This document shows, one piece after another, positions 4,881-7,011 of a DNA stretch of 7,011 bases (its first letter is position 1; each line of letters starts with the position of its first letter). The translations under genes were made by a program, and so were the position numbers. The notes under the pieces were generated by a model. The model saw only the letters and a program-made list of their open reading frames with translations. It was not told the origin of the DNA and searched no databases. Location of the stretch: assembly GCA_004376385.1 (NCBI GenBank), contig SOJY01000201.1, positions 1-7,011 of the forward strand, given 5' to 3'. This stretch comes from Candidatus Bathyarchaeum sp. Its GTDB lineage: Archaea > Thermoproteota > Bathyarchaeia > Bathyarchaeales > Bathyarchaeaceae.

Positions 4881-4900
4881 AACCTTAAAGATTAAAAAAG
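4881..4900 (+). promoter_or_regulatory. AT-rich promoter candidate of the epimerase gene
   Basis: TTAAAGATTAAAAAAG lies about 25-40 bases ahead of ATG 4925 and could act as a TATA element for a leaderless or near-leaderless message. The match is loose. The 66-base gap after the desulfurase would also allow read-through. An inverted repeat GTTAA/TTAAC (4868-4872 and 4879-4883) lies just upstream. Confidence 0.3.
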
Positions 4901-4924
4901 CCGTTTTAGCTCTAACAAAGGACG

Positions 4925-5884
4925 ATGCAAATAATGCCGCTTGATTTCTCTGAAATTCTTGTAACCGGAGGCGCAGGATTCATAGGCAGCCACATAGTAG
5001 ACAGGCTACTCGACGAAGAACTCAAAGTCAGAGTCCTAGACAATCTTTCTACGGGAGAAAAAAAGAATCTAGCTCAACACAAAAACAAAAAATCTTTCCA
5101 GTTCATAGAAGGCGACATCAGAAACTTTGATCGGGTAAAGAAAGCCGTTGAAGGCGTCGACGCGGTTATTCATGAAGCAGCATTAGTAAGCGTCACTCGT
5201 TCAATAGAAAATCCTCTTCTCTCAAACGAAATAAACGTCACAGGAACAGTGAACCTGCTTAAAGCATGCACAGATGCACACGTAAAACGGTTTGTTCTCG
5301 CTTCCTCTTGTGCCGTATACGGAGACACCAAAACTCTACCAAACCACGAAAATTTGGCACCCAAACCGCTTGCACCTTACGCCGCCGACAAATTGGCTGC
5401 CGAAAATTACGCAAAGGTTTTCCACGAGGTGTACGGTCTTGAAACGGTCAGTTTGCGCTACTTTAATGTTTACGGTCCCAGACAAAAATACGGTTCTTAC
5501 AGCGGCGTAATCTCCATCTTCATAAACCGCCTCTTAAAAAATGAGCCCCCAATAATTTGTGGAGATGGAAAGCAAACACGGGACTTCATCAACGTCAAAG
5601 ATGTAGTAAAAGCCAACATGCTCGCATTATCAAAACAAAAGGCTGCAGGAGAAGTTTTCAACATCAGCACAGGCGAAGCCACCACCATAAACAAGCTTGC
5701 AGTAACTATTCAGAAGATCATTGATAAGCCAGATCTTAAACCAGTTCACGCCGAACCGAGACCCGGAGACATAAAGCACAGTTACGGCGACATCAATAAG
5801 GCCAAAAGAAACTTGGAATACACACCGAAGGTCCAGCTTGAAGAGGGACTAAGCGAACTCATCGAATGGTACTCGAAACAGTAA
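4925..5884 (+). CDS. NAD-dependent nucleotide-sugar epimerase/dehydratase (extended SDR, GalE-like)
   Basis: This 319-residue extended short-chain dehydrogenase probably epimerises or dehydrates an NDP-sugar such as UDP-glucose or UDP-GlcNAc in the cytosol, feeding glycan synthesis. The Rossmann motif TGGAGFIGSH (14-23) is followed by Asp39 at the end of strand 2 for the NAD ribose, GDIRNF (63-68) and HEAALVSV (83-90). Catalytic residues are Ser127/Ser128 in LASSCAVYG and Tyr152-Lys156 in PYAADK. RYFNVYGPRQ (178-187), GDGKQTRDFINVKDV (213-227) and RPGDIKHSYGDINKA (279-293) form the sugar-binding half. Length is normal. The exact sugar cannot be read from sequence. The start is ATG 4925 or ATG 4934: AAAGGA at 4917-4922 is too near the first and a little far from the second. 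The gene lies 66 bases after the desulfurase and converges on a sugar dehydrogenase. Confidence 0.93.
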   Translation: MQIMPLDFSEILVTGGAGFIGSHIVDRLLDEELKVRVLDNLSTGEKKNLAQHKNKKSFQFIEGDIRNFDRVKKAVEGVDAVIHEAALVSVTRSIENPLLSNEINVTGTVNLLKACTDAHVKRFVLASSCAVYGDTKTLPNHENLAPKPLAPYAADKLAAENYAKVFHEVYGLETVSLRYFNVYGPRQKYGSYSGVISIFINRLLKNEPPIICGDGKQTRDFINVKDVVKANMLALSKQKAAGEVFNISTGEATTINKLAVTIQKIIDKPDLKPVHAEPRPGDIKHSYGDINKAKRNLEYTPKVQLEEGLSELIEWYSKQ

Positions 5885-5906
5885 ACAGACAACAAAGGCG
5901 CAAACG

Positions 5907-6896
5907 CTAAACAGTGTCACACTTTTTCTGCATTCCAAGTTTACTGAATGCACAGTCTGTAACTTTTAGTACCTGAAGTGCCTCCTGAGGGGTACAAAGT
6001 GGTTCTATGACATCGTGTTCTTTGACGGAGTCAACGAAACCCTGCAATTCCATCGCTAAAGGTTCATTCGCTGAGACGGGTATATCTTCTTCGACATGCC
6101 TAGATAACCACAAGATGTCATTCCAGCTTCCATGCTCAATTTTTGCTTTGGGCGGAGCTCTGTAAGATTTCAGTTTTTGCTGTGCGTAGTTTAAAGCGTA
6201 AAATCTTTCGTTTCCATATAGGTGAATTAGACGCAGTTTATAGTTTGGGAGCCAACTCGCCTCGATGTGACTGTGAATATGACCATATTTTAATGAAATA
6301 TACGCGTAATCTTCAAAGCTGTTATCTGATTTGCTGGAAAAGTGGGCATAGAGAACTTCTGGCTGGGCTTTGGTGAGATAATTTAATATGTCAATTTCAT
6401 GAGACGCCAAATCTAAAAACACGCCGCTGTACTTCATTCTTGGCGGAAACGGCCCAAACCTGATAGAAACCGTGGAATAAATTTGAGAACAATCTACGAC
6501 TTCCCTTAACTTTCTAACAGCTGAGTTAAACCTTTCAATATACCCTACAGCCAACAACCGGTCCATTCTCGCCGCTTTTTTCGCCATCTCTTCACCATTT
6601 CTTAAGGTATCAGCGAAGGGCTTTTCAACTAAAATATGCTTGCCCTTTTCCAAAGCATCCATAACGATGTCTCTGTGCATAGAAGTTGGAGTACAGACAC
6701 TTACCGCATCCAAGTTCTCCCCAAGAAAATCTTCAGAATCTTCAAAAAATTTGCAATTGTACGCCTTGGCAATGTGCTTTTTATCAGAATTGCTATCGCA
6801 AATACCGACTAATTCACAGTCCTTCAGTTTGTTGTACACCCTAGCGTGAGCAGAACCCATGAACCCCAGTCCGATGACACCGACTTTTACTTTCAT
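5907..6896 (-). CDS. Gfo/Idh/MocA-family sugar dehydrogenase
   Basis: This 329-residue NAD(P)-dependent oxidoreductase belongs to the Gfo/Idh/MocA family, whose members oxidise or reduce a sugar hydroxyl, often on a nucleotide sugar. The N-terminal Rossmann fold has GVIGLGFMGSAHARVY (6-21), CDSNSDK (33-39) and CTPTSMH (68-74). Lys92 in the hallmark VEKPF motif is catalytic. The C-terminal domain has RFGPFPP (146-152) and DLASHEIDIL (162-171), where Asp162 and His166 occupy usual active-site positions. The GPxPPR and DLxxHxID pattern recalls UDP-GlcNAc 3-dehydrogenases of the WlbA type, but I cannot assign the substrate. The start is ATG 6896 with AGGAG (6907-6903) six bases upstream. It converges on the epimerase with only 22 bases between stop codons. 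Both may serve surface-glycan synthesis. Confidence 0.92.
   Translation of the reverse strand: MKVKVGVIGLGFMGSAHARVYNKLKDCELVGICDSNSDKKHIAKAYNCKFFEDSEDFLGENLDAVSVCTPTSMHRDIVMDALEKGKHILVEKPFADTLRNGEEMAKKAARMDRLLAVGYIERFNSAVRKLREVVDCSQIYSTVSIRFGPFPPRMKYSGVFLDLASHEIDILNYLTKAQPEVLYAHFSSKSDNSFEDYAYISLKYGHIHSHIEASWLPNYKLRLIHLYGNERFYALNYAQQKLKSYRAPPKAKIEHGSWNDILWLSRHVEEDIPVSANEPLAMELQGFVDSVKEHDVIEPLCTPQEALQVLKVTDCAFSKLGMQKKCDTV
5913..5927 (+). terminator. Small hairpin with T-run ending the epimerase transcript
   Basis: AGTG-TCA-CACT followed by TTTT (5913-5927) resembles a small intrinsic terminator for the plus strand, about 30 bases past the epimerase stop. It lies inside the 3' end of the convergent sugar dehydrogenase gene, so the two transcripts would overlap at their ends. 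Confidence 0.35.
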
Positions 6897-6902
6897 TTTA
6901 AT

Positions 6903-6907
6903 CTCCT
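6903..6907 (-). promoter_or_regulatory. Shine-Dalgarno site of the sugar dehydrogenase
   Basis: AGGAG on the minus strand lies six bases ahead of ATG 6896 and confirms that start, which also matches the usual distance from the N-terminus to the Rossmann motif in this family. Confidence 0.65.
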
Positions 6908-6945
6908 GAATGGCTAGGCAACCGCACGATAATTTTGAGTGATAG

Positions 6946-6955
6946 CATTAATAAG
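6946..6955 (-). promoter_or_regulatory. TATA-like element for the sugar dehydrogenase
   Basis: CTTATTAATG on the minus strand would place transcription near 6922-6926, giving a leader of about 25-30 bases that contains AGGAG. The match to the archaeal TATA consensus is moderate. AAAATTAT at about 6936-6929 is an alternative. No gene is visible from 6908 to the window end. Confidence 0.35.
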
Positions 6956-7011
6956 TTTTAACAAACTCTAAAACAAACAGCATACACATCTTCCCTGAAA
7001 AAACTAGAGTT

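Noticed and set aside
6964..7011. Inverted repeat AACTCTA / TAGAGTT at the right edge
   Set aside because: Seven bases per arm with a 34-base gap in AT-rich sequence is easily chance, and the window ends there.

Overview
The window looks archaeal. It holds a group II chaperonin (thermosome) subunit, the archaeal/eukaryotic-type RNA polymerase subunit K (Rpo6), BRE/TATA-type promoter elements, leaderless-looking starts and T-tract terminators. At least three genes appear to start at TTG. The mix of genes would fit a TACK-group archaeon such as a Bathyarchaeia member, but that placement is impression only. There is no sign of phage, plasmid, transposon, CRISPR, rRNA or tRNA.

Layout. Bases 1-57 may be the 3' tail of an unidentified gene. 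A strong BRE/TATA promoter (144-157) and Shine-Dalgarno site (191-196) drive the thermosome gene (206-1864, +). It runs with a 47-base overlap into rpoK (1818-2123, +), and T-tracts follow. A sparse zone of short genes on the minus strand comes next: a DUF1508/YegP-like protein (2305-2478), an extremely acidic 22-residue microprotein (2758-2826) and a 12-codon ORF directly ahead of it in the same frame (2833-2871). This zone also has a duplicated 19-20 base motif, each copy followed by a hairpin. A Mut7-C RNase-like protein with a zinc ribbon (2978-3454, -) is divergent from a NifS/IscS-family cysteine desulfurase (3695-4858, +). The interval between them carries two related palindromes. The right third has an NAD-dependent nucleotide-sugar epimerase (4925-5884, +) converging on a Gfo/Idh/MocA sugar dehydrogenase (5907-6896, -).

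How they work together. Thermosome and RpoK form a housekeeping unit (protein folding and transcription). The epimerase and the Gfo/Idh/MocA protein plausibly both act on nucleotide sugars for surface glycans, although they are on opposite strands. The cysteine desulfurase would supply sulfur for Fe-S clusters or tRNA thiolation; no scaffold gene is next to it. The least ordinary part is the microprotein locus at 2758-2906. A BRE/TATA element is placed for a leaderless mRNA starting at an ATG. The 12 codons that follow end in a TGA embedded in a perfect Shine-Dalgarno sequence, and a TTG-started acidic ORF begins in the same frame six bases later.
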